Source: Lachnospiraceae bacterium (GTDB taxonomy: Bacteria > Bacillota > Clostridia > Lachnospirales > Lachnospiraceae). Taken from it: 64,000 nt of DNA. The stretch is taken from positions 186,001 to 250,000 of the forward strand of contig JAFLTE010000001.1 in assembly GCA_022510565.1 (NCBI GenBank). The letters are read 5' to 3'. Below the pieces are notes generated by a model, which did not search any database, was not told the DNA's origin, and saw only the letters and a program-made list of their open reading frames with translations. The translations under genes were made by a program, and so were the position numbers. Positions 52,341 through 60,584 of this stretch are shown piece by piece. The stretch's first letter is position 1, and each line of letters begins with the position of its first letter.

Positions 52341-54152
52341 TCAGCTCTGGGAAGAAAGCGTAGTCAGCTTAATCTGTCCGTCGTCTACTTTATATATCAC
52401 ATCACATTTCTCAATCGTATTTAATCTGTGAGCTATAATCACCATTGTTTTGCGTCCATGGAAACTGTTTACGGCATCCATGACCGCCTGCTCCGTATCA
52501 TTATCAAGCGCAGAGGTTGCCTCATCGAAAACAAGTATCTCCGGATCGTGATATAAAGCTCTCGCAATACCGATACGCTGTCTCTGTCCTCCGGAAATTC
52601 TCACTCCTCTGTCACCGATGGTCGTATCCAGTCCTTCCGGAAGTCCTTCCACGAATTCCTTAAGCTGCGCCTCCTCCAGCACTTCCCAGATTCGCTTATC
52701 ATCGATTTTATCCGCATCAATACCGAAAGCAATATTGTCCCTGATAGATTCATCTACCAGATAGATGGACTGAGGGATATATCCAATCTGCGCAAGCCAT
52801 GACTCGTAATTGTCAAAAATATTCCATCCGTCACATGTGATCGTTCCTTCATTGGCGTGAAGAAGTCCCAATAAAATATCTACTATGGTAGATTTTCCTG
52901 CCCCGGAAGGACCCATAATGCCGACCGACTGTCCTTTCTTCACTTCCATATGGACATCCGTGAAAATATTCTTATCCGTTCCCGGATATGCAAAGGAAAT
53001 GTGATCCAAAACAATTTTATCCTGCAGTGTCAGTTTTTCTTTGTGTTTTCCAATTTCGTTGTCGTAACCTGTCACACTGCCGTTTACATCCGTTTTCATG
53101 CTCTCATTCAGATTTTCATACAGATAATCCAAACAGGGCTGCTCATAAGCGATTTCCGAAATATAAGTATTAATCCTGTTCGCACTCGGCATAACGCGAA
53201 TTGCCGCAACTCCGAAAGCGGTAAGCTGCGGAATCAGCACATTCATGTCTCCGCCCCGCAGCAAAAATACTATAATATAGCTAATCATGCTGACAATAAA
53301 GATCGTCTCAATCAGCAATCTGGGAAGACTGTTTAATACCGCATAATTTCTTGACACATTAGCACCAATATTCCCGCTTTCATAATAATTCCTGACGAAG
53401 AATTCTTCCCTGTTTAATACTTTGACGTCCTTAAGGCCATAAATAGCCTGAATACGCCATTTGGCTATTCTGGACTGTATGGCTTGATTTTTTCTGCCGA
53501 TTTTATTCAGACGCGGTTTTAGAATCTTAAAAAGAAGCAGGGTCATTCCCAGGAAAATGGCAACAATAAATATTGTCATGACGGGACTGATCACCAACAG
53601 CACCACACAAAGACAGGCGGAAACGAAAGTCTCCGTCATCAGCTGAATCAATACCAACAGCAGTTGAAATGTGTTCGGAATATCGCTGTCCGTAAGACGA
53701 AATACGGTGGGAATATCCGCACCCAGATAATCTTCATAGGGTCTGTTCAAAAACTCCCGCAGTACACGACTGATCATTCTGTTTCTGTTGCGCGTGATAA
53801 AGGTCGTCTGCGCATAGGTTTGAAACAGTAAATAAGCATTTTTGATAATAAACAAACATATCAGCGTTCCGAGCAGAATGACAATAATCTGGTTAGACAT
53901 TTCAAATTTGCTCATATCTATATTCAGTATACCGATAATCTTCTGAACCGTCTCACTCTTAACCAAGGCATCCGGCTCCATCATAGCCTGTACTGCCGGT
54001 ATCATCATGGAAACACTCAAAGTTTCCAAGATACCGCCTATTAGAATCAGAAATCCTAACCCTATAAACTGTAATCTCTGTTTTCTGTCAAAAAGATAAC
54101 TGATTTTCTTAAACATGGTTACCTTTTTCGCTGCCTGTACCTGCTTATCCAT
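52341..54152 (-). CDS. PglK/MsbA-like ABC exporter (second copy)
   Basis: 603 aa. Six-helix membrane domain then ATPase: GPSGAGKST (Walker A), ISGGQRQRIGIARAL (signature), ILVFDEATSALD (Walker B) and IIAHRLNTI. It aligns over its whole length with the transporter at 23390-25135, including FGVAAIRVMPS in the membrane domain. A GGAGA site lies seven bases upstream of ATG 54152. Probably flips a lipid-linked glycan; which one is unknown. Confidence 0.87.
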   Translation of the reverse strand: MDKQVQAAKKVTMFKKISYLFDRKQRLQFIGLGFLILIGGILETLSVSMMIPAVQAMMEPDALVKSETVQKIIGILNIDMSKFEMSNQIIVILLGTLICLFIIKNAYLLFQTYAQTTFITRNRNRMISRVLREFLNRPYEDYLGADIPTVFRLTDSDIPNTFQLLLVLIQLMTETFVSACLCVVLLVISPVMTIFIVAIFLGMTLLLFKILKPRLNKIGRKNQAIQSRIAKWRIQAIYGLKDVKVLNREEFFVRNYYESGNIGANVSRNYAVLNSLPRLLIETIFIVSMISYIIVFLLRGGDMNVLIPQLTAFGVAAIRVMPSANRINTYISEIAYEQPCLDYLYENLNESMKTDVNGSVTGYDNEIGKHKEKLTLQDKIVLDHISFAYPGTDKNIFTDVHMEVKKGQSVGIMGPSGAGKSTIVDILLGLLHANEGTITCDGWNIFDNYESWLAQIGYIPQSIYLVDESIRDNIAFGIDADKIDDKRIWEVLEEAQLKEFVEGLPEGLDTTIGDRGVRISGGQRQRIGIARALYHDPEILVFDEATSALDNDTEQAVMDAVNSFHGRKTMVIIAHRLNTIEKCDVIYKVDDGQIKLTTLSSQS

Positions 54153-54187
54153 TCATTCTTCTCCAAAATCCGTTTAAATAACAAGCG

Positions 54188-55096
54188 TTACATGCCAGAA
54201 TCCATTTGAATCATGTCCGCTCTGTAAAGATCTCTGCAATCCCAGCCGTTAAGCCATTTCTCCGGTGCAATCACCATTTTATCGGGATGACTGTTTAAAT
54301 AAGATGCCCACCAACTGAAACTGCTGTTTGCCAGAATATTATGCCTGCATCTGCTCATCAGTATAAGCGCCTCATAATCTTTATCCGCCGGAAGTCTTAC
54401 AGGAACAATCTCATTTCTGCTGACCGAATGTGCCTCCACCCATCCGTCTGTCCACTCTGAATCCGTATCGTTGGAAAAAAGATAGAAAGTACAATCCGGA
54501 TATTTATCGGATACCGCTTTCATTGCACTTTCATAATAACCGTCTGTACAAATATTGCCAAACAATTCCTGATTTGCGGGCAGAAGATAATCCCCTCGGC
54601 GGACGTGTATGCTGACGGAGTTTGTTCCCTCTATCCTCTCCAAATAACTCTCTGCCTGTGCCGACAGACCATATCCCTCTTCTTTACAATTCCTAAGGCG
54701 CTCTAATCCAAATTCTTCCTTTAACTGTTTCCCTACATCCGGAAAGTATTTCTCGGACTGCCAATAGCCTTCCAGATATATGTTATCCCAATCAAAAATC
54801 TTGGGCAGGAAGCGCTTGCTCTCTTCAAAATAGGAATGGTTTTGCCTTCCGAACAACTTTCTTCGCACCTTTGCGGTCAACGCGGGAGAGGAATCTCTCA
54901 TTTTAATAATTTCTTCCGTGGTCGCTTTCTCATAGGTAATACCAAACGGAGCAAGCGCCGGATCTCTCTGCTTGTCTTCCTTAAATCCCGCTTCATCATC
55001 CATTTTGACATCTTTTCCCATACTCTTAAGCTGGCAGTAGAGCGCATACTGAAACATCTGGTTTCCTAATCCGCCCATCATCTGGATGATAATCAT
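54188..55096 (-). CDS. GT11-family (alpha-1,2-fucosyltransferase-like) glycosyltransferase
   Basis: 302 aa. MMGGLGNQMFQYALYCQL, IHVRRGDYLLP (intact HxRRxDY) and ILANSSFSWWASYLN are the GT11 hallmarks, closer to the family consensus than the enzyme at 33765. GGAGGG lies five bases before ATG 55096. It may add an alpha-1,2-linked deoxyhexose, although no GDP-fucose synthesis gene is present in the window. Confidence 0.91.
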   Translation of the reverse strand: MIIIQMMGGLGNQMFQYALYCQLKSMGKDVKMDDEAGFKEDKQRDPALAPFGITYEKATTEEIIKMRDSSPALTAKVRRKLFGRQNHSYFEESKRFLPKIFDWDNIYLEGYWQSEKYFPDVGKQLKEEFGLERLRNCKEEGYGLSAQAESYLERIEGTNSVSIHVRRGDYLLPANQELFGNICTDGYYESAMKAVSDKYPDCTFYLFSNDTDSEWTDGWVEAHSVSRNEIVPVRLPADKDYEALILMSRCRHNILANSSFSWWASYLNSHPDKMVIAPEKWLNGWDCRDLYRADMIQMDSGM

Positions 55097-55106
55097 AACT
55101 GCCCTC

Positions 55107-56186
55107 CTACCGCCGCATCTTCATTTTCATCGGAAGAATCACCGCTTCATTTACTCTCATAACATTTCTGTACAACCACCGGGATTTCAAAAACAAATCC
55201 ATCTTTCTCTTTTCGTTGGGATTTGCAATACGGCAGTGATAAACATTCTCATAATGTTTGCGGTCACTGCCCGCGCACTCAACAATAATTGCGGTTATAT
55301 CTCTGAGAAACTGCTTCTTCTCGGCAAATGACTCTCTATAAAACTGATTATATAGAAGCAAAAGCCGCTTATAAATGAAGTACTCGTGAATATCCGCCAA
55401 ATCCTGTCTTCCGATGGACCGCAGGAATTCGGTCTTCTCTTGATACGCAGGAATCAAATCCGTAAAAATGCGGGAATTCATCCGCATATTCATGATACTT
55501 CCTTCTCTGTCTATTATATAATTATAACAGGCAGTGTCAAGGTAAACGCACCTGTCTGCATTGCTAAAAACCTTCGTTATAAAAACGATATCTTCATACC
55601 ATTTCCCTGTCGGAAAACTCATGTTATTTAATAATTCTCTCCGGTACAGTTTATTCCATGCCGCATTCTGAATATCATATTCTTCACGCTCTTCTACATA
55701 AACCTGCAAAAGCTCCTGTCCTTCAAACAGAAATACGTTGTCCGTGGAGGCGTCCTCCGTACGGTCCCTGTAAACTCGTCTGTATCTGCAAACCGCCAAA
55801 TCGGCATGCTGCTCCAACAGGACACCAAGCATTTTCTCATACATATCCGCATCGACCCAGTCATCTCCGTCCACAAAGCCGATAAAACTGCCCTTTGCTA
55901 TGGCCATTCCGGCATTTCTTGCGTCAGCGAGACCGCCGTTTTGCTTATGGAGCACCCGAATCCGGTTATCATGCCCGGCCAATCTGTCACAAATCTGCCC
56001 GCTCTCATCGGTGGAGCCGTCATCTACCAGAATAATTTCGAGATTCCGGTAGCTCTGACTTATAAGCGATGTCACACATCTCTCCACATATTCTTCTATA
56101 TTATAGATTGCCACAATGATTGAGAGCAATTCTCTCTGTTCTTCCTCCGGTATTTTCACCGGACTGTGAGATTTAAGAATTTCCAT
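55107..56186 (-). CDS. GT2-family glycosyltransferase
   Basis: 359 aa from ATG 56186. LLSIIVAIYNIEEYVERCV, ILVDDGSTDESG, HKQNGGLADARNAGM and GFVDGDDWVDADM give a complete GT2 domain; WNKLYRRELL and WYEDIVF follow, as in EpsJ/CpsI-type enzymes. The frame is open to 56276, overlapping asnB by 37 bases, and ribosome sites are weak at both starts, so the N-terminus is uncertain. Specificity unknown. Confidence 0.9.
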   Translation of the reverse strand: MEILKSHSPVKIPEEEQRELLSIIVAIYNIEEYVERCVTSLISQSYRNLEIILVDDGSTDESGQICDRLAGHDNRIRVLHKQNGGLADARNAGMAIAKGSFIGFVDGDDWVDADMYEKMLGVLLEQHADLAVCRYRRVYRDRTEDASTDNVFLFEGQELLQVYVEEREEYDIQNAAWNKLYRRELLNNMSFPTGKWYEDIVFITKVFSNADRCVYLDTACYNYIIDREGSIMNMRMNSRIFTDLIPAYQEKTEFLRSIGRQDLADIHEYFIYKRLLLLYNQFYRESFAEKKQFLRDITAIIVECAGSDRKHYENVYHCRIANPNEKRKMDLFLKSRWLYRNVMRVNEAVILPMKMKMRR

Positions 56187-56239
56187 AAACCAACACCCTA
56201 ACCTGACACCTTTCTTCAAAACTGCCGACTTCTGCCGAA

Positions 56240-58135
56240 TTAAAATCCGCTTGCCATAAACATCAGGATATGCCATATCTGCTGTCTCCAGATATCCCTT
56301 TCAATAAAATCTTCCCACATCATCCATACCGTATCCGGATTTAATAACGCGCGGTCTTTTATGGTGTTTCTGTCAATCAGGCTTTCTGCCCATTCCCGCA
56401 GCCCGGGCTGCTTCAACCACTTATGCAGGGGGATTGCAAATCCCGTCTTGGGTCGTTCCACCAATTCTTTCGGTACATATTGATATAAAATATCACGTAA
56501 TATTTTTTTGGTAACATTACCTTGCTTTTTATAAGAAATCGGCAGGCTCCACGCAAATTCCACCACATCCTTATCCAGCATCGGTACCCGCGTTTCCAGA
56601 GAAACCGCCATGGCGGTTCTGTCCACCTTAGCCAGAATATCGTCCGGATGATACTGAAGCATATCCATCAGCATCAAATTATGCAGCGGCTCCGACAGAA
56701 GACCGTCGGAATAAGCATCCATGGCGGTCGTACATTCGCTGTATTTTCCATTTGTCGTGAGTTCTCTCAGTACATCCCGTGAGATCGGATTGATTCCCTC
56801 TCCGATTGCAGAGCGTCTGTACATATCCTCAACACCTGTTGCGCCGAGCAGCCTCGCCCTCGTTGCCAGAGAGCCGCTTTTCCCCTTCGGGCTACATAGA
56901 ATCGCTTTACTTGCCGGTTTCCGAATCATTGCCGGAATCCTTGCTGTCTTTTGCCAGATACGCTCGATGGAAGCATAGGTTGAATAACCGCAGAAGAGTT
57001 CATCTCCGCCGTCGCCGCTTAAGGCTACCGTCACATGCTCTTTCGTCATCTTACTGACCAGATAAGTAGGAATCTGGGAGGAATCCGCAAATGGCTCACC
57101 AAACATGTTTTCCAGCTTCGGGATGACCTGTTTGGCATCCTGCTCGGTAATATAGAGTTCCGTATGATCCGTACCCAGATGTGAAGCAATTTCCTTGGCA
57201 ATTTCAGCCTCATTAAAATCCTTTTCCCACATACCTATGGTAAAAGTCCTGATCTTCCTGTCACTTAGGGATTGCATCAGGGAGACGATGGTAGAACTGT
57301 CGATTCCTGCCGAGAGGAATGCCCCAATCGGTACGTCTGCCACCATCTGCCCACGTATAGACTCTTGGAGCAGACGCTCCAACTCCTCTGCCGCTTCCTC
57401 CTCGCTTCCCCGGAAAAGATGCTGCTGTCCGTAAACCGCTGCTTCCTGCATGGACCAATAAGTTTTTATCTCATATTTATTAAATGGAAATTTAATTTCC
57501 AGGTATTTTCCGGGCTGTAATTTGTAGATATTCGCATAGATGGAATAAGGTGCGGGAATATATCCGTATCGGAAATAGCTGTCCAAAACCTGCGTATTTA
57601 CAGGATTGTCAAAGCCGTCCAGCGCAGTGACGGAATTTAAGTCCGAGGCAAACACAAACCTGTGATCACCCACGAATCCGTAGTAAAGCGGTTTTTCCCC
57701 TACACGATCTCGAGCCAGGAATAACGTGCGTTCTTTTTTGTCGTATAAGGCAATTGCAAACATACCCTTAACCATGTTAAGCGTGTCCGGAAGTCCATAT
57801 GCAGAAAAAGCCTCCAAAAGAACTTCCGTATCGGATGTTCCTCTGAAAGCAGTCACCTTATTTTCCTTTATCAGTCTCTCTCTGATTGCCTGATAATTAT
57901 AAATTTCACCGTTATACGCTATAACATAGCGCTCGTTATGCGACTCCATGGGCTGTGCACCCGACGGAGTCAAATCCACTATGGAAAGACGTCTGTGACC
58001 AAAAACCACCGTGTGTTCATCGGATGACCAGATACCCGAGGCATCCGGACCTCTGTGATACATCTTCTTGTTCATCCGTTCAATATTTTGCTGCCAACTA
58101 TCGCCCCAATTACACAATCCGGCAATTCCGCACAT
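56240..58135 (-). CDS. asnB: AsnB-type glutamine-dependent asparagine synthetase / amidotransferase
   Basis: 631 aa. Met-Cys start (MCGIAGLCNW) gives the N-terminal nucleophile Cys2 of the class II glutaminase domain; YHRGPDASG, YNGEIYNY and RDRVGEKPLYY follow. The synthetase domain shows FLSAGIDSS (ATP pyrophosphatase loop) and SGDGGDELFCGY. In glycan loci such enzymes may amidate uronic acids rather than aspartate (established for some O-antigen pathways; inference here). GGGGAATAG precedes the ATG. A paralogue of equal length lies at 60585-62480. Confidence 0.92.
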   Translation of the reverse strand: MCGIAGLCNWGDSWQQNIERMNKKMYHRGPDASGIWSSDEHTVVFGHRRLSIVDLTPSGAQPMESHNERYVIAYNGEIYNYQAIRERLIKENKVTAFRGTSDTEVLLEAFSAYGLPDTLNMVKGMFAIALYDKKERTLFLARDRVGEKPLYYGFVGDHRFVFASDLNSVTALDGFDNPVNTQVLDSYFRYGYIPAPYSIYANIYKLQPGKYLEIKFPFNKYEIKTYWSMQEAAVYGQQHLFRGSEEEAAEELERLLQESIRGQMVADVPIGAFLSAGIDSSTIVSLMQSLSDRKIRTFTIGMWEKDFNEAEIAKEIASHLGTDHTELYITEQDAKQVIPKLENMFGEPFADSSQIPTYLVSKMTKEHVTVALSGDGGDELFCGYSTYASIERIWQKTARIPAMIRKPASKAILCSPKGKSGSLATRARLLGATGVEDMYRRSAIGEGINPISRDVLRELTTNGKYSECTTAMDAYSDGLLSEPLHNLMLMDMLQYHPDDILAKVDRTAMAVSLETRVPMLDKDVVEFAWSLPISYKKQGNVTKKILRDILYQYVPKELVERPKTGFAIPLHKWLKQPGLREWAESLIDRNTIKDRALLNPDTVWMMWEDFIERDIWRQQIWHILMFMASGF

Positions 58136-58139
58136 AAAT

Positions 58140-59234
58140 CTATTCCCCTTCTTCTGTGATCACCGCATAATCATCGTTAGCAATTCTCTCCCGAATCTTC
58201 TCACGTGCTGTATCCATTTCCTGCTGCCACAGCAGATAGGACTTATCCCACGATGAATATGCACGATTACCGCGCTTATCCGTGAAGTCATAGTTCGCCT
58301 GCAGGTATTCCCGCAGAAAATCCGTACATTTCTCCGCTCCTACAGCGTTAGTGTGGCTGCCGTAATCCGCAAAATCCTCTTCAAAGACAATTCCGATTTC
58401 TTCATAATAATTATTCATGTTCACGAACGGATAGCCGTAGGAAGATACAAGCTCTTCCATATAGTTATACATCTGCTGCTCCTCCAAAGACTCCCCGTAA
58501 GGAGAAACAATGAACAGGGCATCTTTTCCCTCTTCCTTCAGAAAATTCATCAAATCTGTAAGGTACGCCTCTTGTTCCGGCGGAATCGAAGTCGTACCGC
58601 CCGCTCCTCCGCAGTCAGGCAGTGGCAGAGGTCCCACCTCATCTTTAAAGAAATAGCCTTTCAACGGGTTTGCCTTGTGATATGTCATATTTGCCCATTC
58701 TGACGGAAAGGTCAGCATTTTCCAGTTGGTATGATATTTCATAATATCCAGATAAAAACTGATGCGTCCCTCCTCGTGATCTTCGGGTACCATAGCCTGT
58801 ATCGTCCGGATTCTCAAATGCGAATATCTCATATTGTCCGTCACACCGCGTGTGTATGCCATATTGTCGCTAAGACCCTCATCCTCCATGGTAAACATAC
58901 GCATCTCGAAAATATAAAGCTCGGGCGACTGGGACTTTTCGGCCTCTTGCACAAGATACTTCATAGCCACGGGCCGCTGTACATTAGAAGACAGGGGATA
59001 CATCGCTATTCCTGTCTCACCCCATAACTTCGGCGCGGCATAGTAAGGGAAAACCGGACTGGATCCAATCATCACAATATCCAGCGTATTATCTTTCTCA
59101 GCATAAAAGCCCGAGAACCGATCTTTTACATCGCCGTTGGTCCTTACGATATAGGATACGGCAATAAGCAGAACAAGAAATATGATACAAAAAACAACCG
59201 CCTGTATGATAATCTTCACTTTGCCTTGTTTCAT
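58140..59234 (-). CDS. Membrane-anchored SGNH-like (DltD/AlgX-type) protein
   Basis: 364 aa. One N-terminal helix (about residues 8-28), then an external domain with DIVMIGSSPVFPYY (Ser of the GDS-like block) and DYGSHTNAVGAEK (Asp-His) near the C-terminus, the layout of DltD/AlgJ-type acylation accessory proteins. A GGAGGTTS segment lies mid-protein. The ATG overlaps the upstream stop as TAATG. It might move an acyl or alanyl group onto the glycan, but no MBOAT partner is in the window. Function inferred from fold only. Confidence 0.72.
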   Translation of the reverse strand: MKQGKVKIIIQAVVFCIIFLVLLIAVSYIVRTNGDVKDRFSGFYAEKDNTLDIVMIGSSPVFPYYAAPKLWGETGIAMYPLSSNVQRPVAMKYLVQEAEKSQSPELYIFEMRMFTMEDEGLSDNMAYTRGVTDNMRYSHLRIRTIQAMVPEDHEEGRISFYLDIMKYHTNWKMLTFPSEWANMTYHKANPLKGYFFKDEVGPLPLPDCGGAGGTTSIPPEQEAYLTDLMNFLKEEGKDALFIVSPYGESLEEQQMYNYMEELVSSYGYPFVNMNNYYEEIGIVFEEDFADYGSHTNAVGAEKCTDFLREYLQANYDFTDKRGNRAYSSWDKSYLLWQQEMDTAREKIRERIANDDYAVITEEGE

Positions 59235-60346
59235 TACCCTATAATCCCTTCAAAATATTGCCGCCATAGGAGATTTACACGTTCAGGGGCAAGACGCCTC
59301 TGAATCTTGGCCGCCTCTCTGCCCAAGGAATCGGCGTACGCGGGCTCTCCGAGCAGCTTGTCCATAGCCTTTTCCAAAGCATTCGTATCTCCGGCCGGAA
59401 TAATCAAACCATTCTCACCGTCCGCAATCAGTTCCGTCGTGCCGCCGCTGGGCACATCCGTGGAGATAACCGGAAGTCCGCTGGCCAGCGCCTCAATCAA
59501 TGCATTGGAAACACCTTCCGAATAAGAAGTCATAAGAAACAATGCCGCCCGCTCAATCTGCTTCGCCACGTCGGGAATTATCCCCGGCAGGAATACGCGC
59601 TGTGAAATGTCCAGCTGTCCCGCTAAATCTTCCAAATAATTTCTTAGCTCTCCTTCACCGTAAATAGTCAGCGTATATTCCGGATATTTATCGGCAAGCG
59701 CCGCAAACGCGCGCAGCATCATCTCATGGTTTTTATTGGCGTCCAGACGCCCCACCGCCACAATCCTTTTATCCCGTTCTCCTTCATACCGAGGCTTTAT
59801 GAAATCAGGGTTTAGCGAGTTGGGCAGAATCACCACGCGTCTCTGTACCTTCTTATTAAAGAAATATTTTGCACGCTCCGTCTGCAGCACGATACCGGCG
59901 GCATGCGGAAACAGAAAATTAGCCAGCATATGCATCAGCCTGCTCGGATACTCTTCTCTCGCCTCGCCGACCACCGATACGACCGGTTTCGTCTTTGTAA
60001 ACATCGTAGTGACAATTGCCATGAAATTATTTTTGCCGATACATGACAGCACTAAGTCAGGCTGTTCACTTTGCCATACACGGTGCAGCTTACGCAAGCG
60101 ACGGCAGAAATTAACAAGACGGCTGTTACTTAATTCGGCGGCTTCCAAATCCGAAAGTACACGCTTAATCCCCGGCGGTAAAACATACTCTTCCTGATCC
60201 GCATATCGATATTGGGTAACCATCGTCACCCGATATCCCTCCTGCCGAAAGTAATCAGCCAAATTTACGAAGACTCTTTCAGCTCCACCCTTATTCAAAG
60301 AACCGATATAAAAAGCAATATGCTTTTTTCTTTCCTTCATTTTCAT
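59234..60346 (-). CDS. GT4-family glycosyltransferase
   Basis: 370 aa. HIAFYIGSLNKGGAERVFVNLA is a typical start; the C-domain has IVAVGRLDANKNHEMMLRAF, LTIYGEGELRNYLE, SYSEGVSNALIEALASGLPV (E-x7-E) and DVPSGGTTELI. It is transcribed after a 238-base AT-rich gap. The ribosome site is weak. It belongs to the GalNAc-transferase-like GT4 group by pattern (PglJ/PglH resemblance), which is a guess. Confidence 0.9.
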   Translation of the reverse strand: MKMKERKKHIAFYIGSLNKGGAERVFVNLADYFRQEGYRVTMVTQYRYADQEEYVLPPGIKRVLSDLEAAELSNSRLVNFCRRLRKLHRVWQSEQPDLVLSCIGKNNFMAIVTTMFTKTKPVVSVVGEAREEYPSRLMHMLANFLFPHAAGIVLQTERAKYFFNKKVQRRVVILPNSLNPDFIKPRYEGERDKRIVAVGRLDANKNHEMMLRAFAALADKYPEYTLTIYGEGELRNYLEDLAGQLDISQRVFLPGIIPDVAKQIERAALFLMTSYSEGVSNALIEALASGLPVISTDVPSGGTTELIADGENGLIIPAGDTNALEKAMDKLLGEPAYADSLGREAAKIQRRLAPERVNLLWRQYFEGIIG

Positions 60347-60584
60347 GCTTTTGAATAAAATCCTTCATTTTATGATTAAATAACACATATTTTGCAAGTT
60401 TTGGCGGTTTTTTCCTGCAAAATTCGCCAAAAATTTCTTTTTTATTAAATTAGAGTTTATTTTTGATTTTTGAATTGTATCGACAATTTCATCTGTTTTC
60501 TGACCCCTTTTTTCACGAAAAATCATTTTTTTATTGTGTTATTTTATATTTTATAGTATTTCACGGGTTATATAACACACTTTT
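60347..60584. other. Longest intergenic gap: AT-rich, with several inverted repeats
   Basis: No reading frame is supported here. Besides the interlocked repeat at 60390-60432, an eight-base stem (TGTGTTAT 60535-60542 with ATAACACA 60572-60579) and a small AATTGT/ACAATT palindrome occur. No clear terminator with a U-tract is seen on the minus strand, and only weak promoter matches (TATAAA around 60550) were found. Confidence 0.5.
60390..60432. repeat. Interlocked inverted repeats (pseudoknot topology)
   Basis: TTTTGCA (60390-60396) pairs with TGCAAAA (60416-60422), and TTTTGGCG (60399-60406) pairs with CGCCAAAA (60425-60432). The order is stem1, stem2, stem1', stem2', with two-base joints on both sides and a nine-base centre. 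The two hairpins cannot form as simple nested stems together, so either alternative folds or an H-type pseudoknot result. It lies 44 bases upstream of the GT4 ATG at 60346. Confidence 0.6.

Noticed and set aside
60530-60580. Possible intrinsic terminator after the second asnB
   Set aside because: An 8-bp AT-rich stem with a 28-base loop and no U-tract on the minus strand is too weak to call.
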